Shown here: one piece after another, positions 31,858 to 32,752 of the stretch
How positions within the stretch are numbered: the first letter of the stretch is position 1
How the letters are laid out: each line of letters starts with the position of its first letter
Assembly: GCA_002404395.1 (NCBI GenBank)
Contig: DHJP01000172.1
Span: forward strand, 25,191 to 57,942
DNA from: Clostridiales bacterium UBA4717
Lineage (GTDB): Bacteria > Bacillota > Clostridia > Oscillospirales > CAG-272
DNA length: 32,752 bases
Direction: 5' to 3'
Translations under genes and position numbers: made by a program
Notes under the pieces: model-generated
Seen by the model: only the letters and a program-made list of their open reading frames with translations
What the model was told of the DNA's origin: nothing
The model's database searches: none

Positions 31858-32742
31858 ATGAAAATATCCACTACGACCGGGCGGCTCCGCCGCTTTTTCG
31901 ATAAAAAAACTACATTCAAAATCATCAGAGAAGCCGGATTTGACTGCGCCGACCTGAATTTCTCGCTTCCGGGTTATCGCAAGGTCAATGAAGAATACGA
32001 CAATTACATAAACGAAGCCGCCGAATTAAAAAAATATGCCGACTCGATCGGTCTGTCGATCAATCAGGCTCATGCTCCGTTTCATTCAAGCACCGGCAAC
32101 TGCGACACCGACCGCGAAATATTTAAATCGCTTACGGCTTCCATGAAGATCGCTTCGCTTTACGGAGTCAAAAACATCATTATTCATCCGAAACAACATC
32201 TGCCATACCGCGGAAATGAAAAAGCGCTTTTTGACATGAATATGGAGTTTTACCGCTCGCTTATACCGTATTGCGAAGAATACGGTATCACCGTGTGCGT
32301 TGAAAATATGTGGCAGAACAATCCGCACAACGGATATATCACTCACAGCACCTGTTCAAAGCCTGAGGAATTTTGCGAATATATAGACACCGTCGGCTCA
32401 CATCTGATACGCGCCTGCCTTGACATAGGACACACCGCGCTCGTGGACGTTGAAGCCGACGAGGCGATACGTATGCTCGGTCGCGAACGCCTTGTTGCAC
32501 TGCATATGCATGACACCGACTACAAGGATGACCTGCACACCCTGCCCGGCATGAGTAAAATACCGTATGACAAGGTTGTGGACGCGCTTGCCGAGATCGG
32601 ATACACCGGAGACATGACGCTTGAAGCCGACGGCTTTTTGACCGGCTTTGAGGCGGATTTTCTTCCCGAAGCCGAAAAATTCATGGCAAAACGCACGCGT
32701 TTTTTGGCGGATCGTTTTGAAGCAAAGCAGAAAAAGGCCTGA
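31858..32742 (+). CDS. Sugar phosphate isomerase/epimerase family TIM-barrel protein
   Basis: A 294-residue protein of the xylose isomerase-like / AP endonuclease 2 TIM-barrel superfamily, which includes hydroxypyruvate isomerases, inosose dehydratases and ketose epimerases. Expected metal-site residues are present: Glu in CVENM, Asp and His in CLDIGH, His in LHMHDTD and Glu in TLEADGF. HAPFHS and NIIIHPKQ are further barrel-strand landmarks. GGAGA lies 5 bases before the ATG. It is divergent from the SLH beta-helix gene and shares its regulatory region, so conversion of a sugar released by that system is a reasonable inference. The exact reaction cannot be assigned. Confidence 0.85.
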   Translation: MKISTTTGRLRRFFDKKTTFKIIREAGFDCADLNFSLPGYRKVNEEYDNYINEAAELKKYADSIGLSINQAHAPFHSSTGNCDTDREIFKSLTASMKIASLYGVKNIIIHPKQHLPYRGNEKALFDMNMEFYRSLIPYCEEYGITVCVENMWQNNPHNGYITHSTCSKPEEFCEYIDTVGSHLIRACLDIGHTALVDVEADEAIRMLGRERLVALHMHDTDYKDDLHTLPGMSKIPYDKVVDALAEIGYTGDMTLEADGFLTGFEADFLPEAEKFMAKRTRFLADRFEAKQKKA

Positions 32743-32752
32743 AACCAAGCAG

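Overview
The window looks like chromosomal DNA of an anaerobic Clostridia-type Firmicute, probably an uncultured Oscillospirales or Christensenellales relative from a gut or rumen. This is inferred from AGGAGG-type ribosome binding sites, sigma-A promoters with 17-bp spacers and TGn-extended -10 boxes, SLH-anchored surface proteins, a SpoVB-like flippase, an ECF vitamin-type S component and a clostridial-style aromatic amino acid operon. No rRNA, tRNA, CRISPR array, transposase or phage gene was seen.

Region 1 (1-5820, + strand) is a compact aromatic biosynthesis operon: aroC (5' end outside the window), an aroE-aroK fusion, aroQ, aroA, tyrA and a class I DAHP synthase. Several genes overlap or sit a few bases apart. 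Region 2 (5821-10040) holds a thioredoxin-reductase-like flavoprotein, an ECF S component behind a near-perfect promoter, a Nudix hydrolase, an M29 aminopeptidase (- strand) and a DUF523 protein. Region 3 (10127-14061) is sbcD-sbcC. Region 4 (14188-15723, - strand) is a SpoVB/MurJ-type flippase.

Region 5 (15978-32742) is the unusual part. It contains a secreted SLH-anchored SGNH hydrolase. Next comes an apparent six-gene - strand operon of five tandem paralogous right-handed parallel beta-helix proteins followed by an SGNH hydrolase, all without signal peptides. A large secreted SLH protein follows, with the same beta-helix module embedded in it, and a divergent TIM-barrel sugar isomerase closes the region. 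Each activity, esterase-like SGNH and beta-helix enzyme, therefore exists once as a cell-surface SLH protein and again as a predicted cytoplasmic form. My working model is a glycan-use locus: surface enzymes trim an acetylated polysaccharide, cytoplasmic paralogues finish imported oligosaccharides, and the isomerase handles a product. No transporter or regulator gene is visible, and the substrate is unknown.

Non-coding signals support this unit. The promoters of the operon and of the SLH beta-helix gene share an AT-rich box about 20 bp upstream of their -35 elements. The two SLH genes end at related, covarying palindromes. Several genes carry a short GC hairpin directly before the ribosome binding site, and one such leader is shared by sbcD and the first beta-helix gene.
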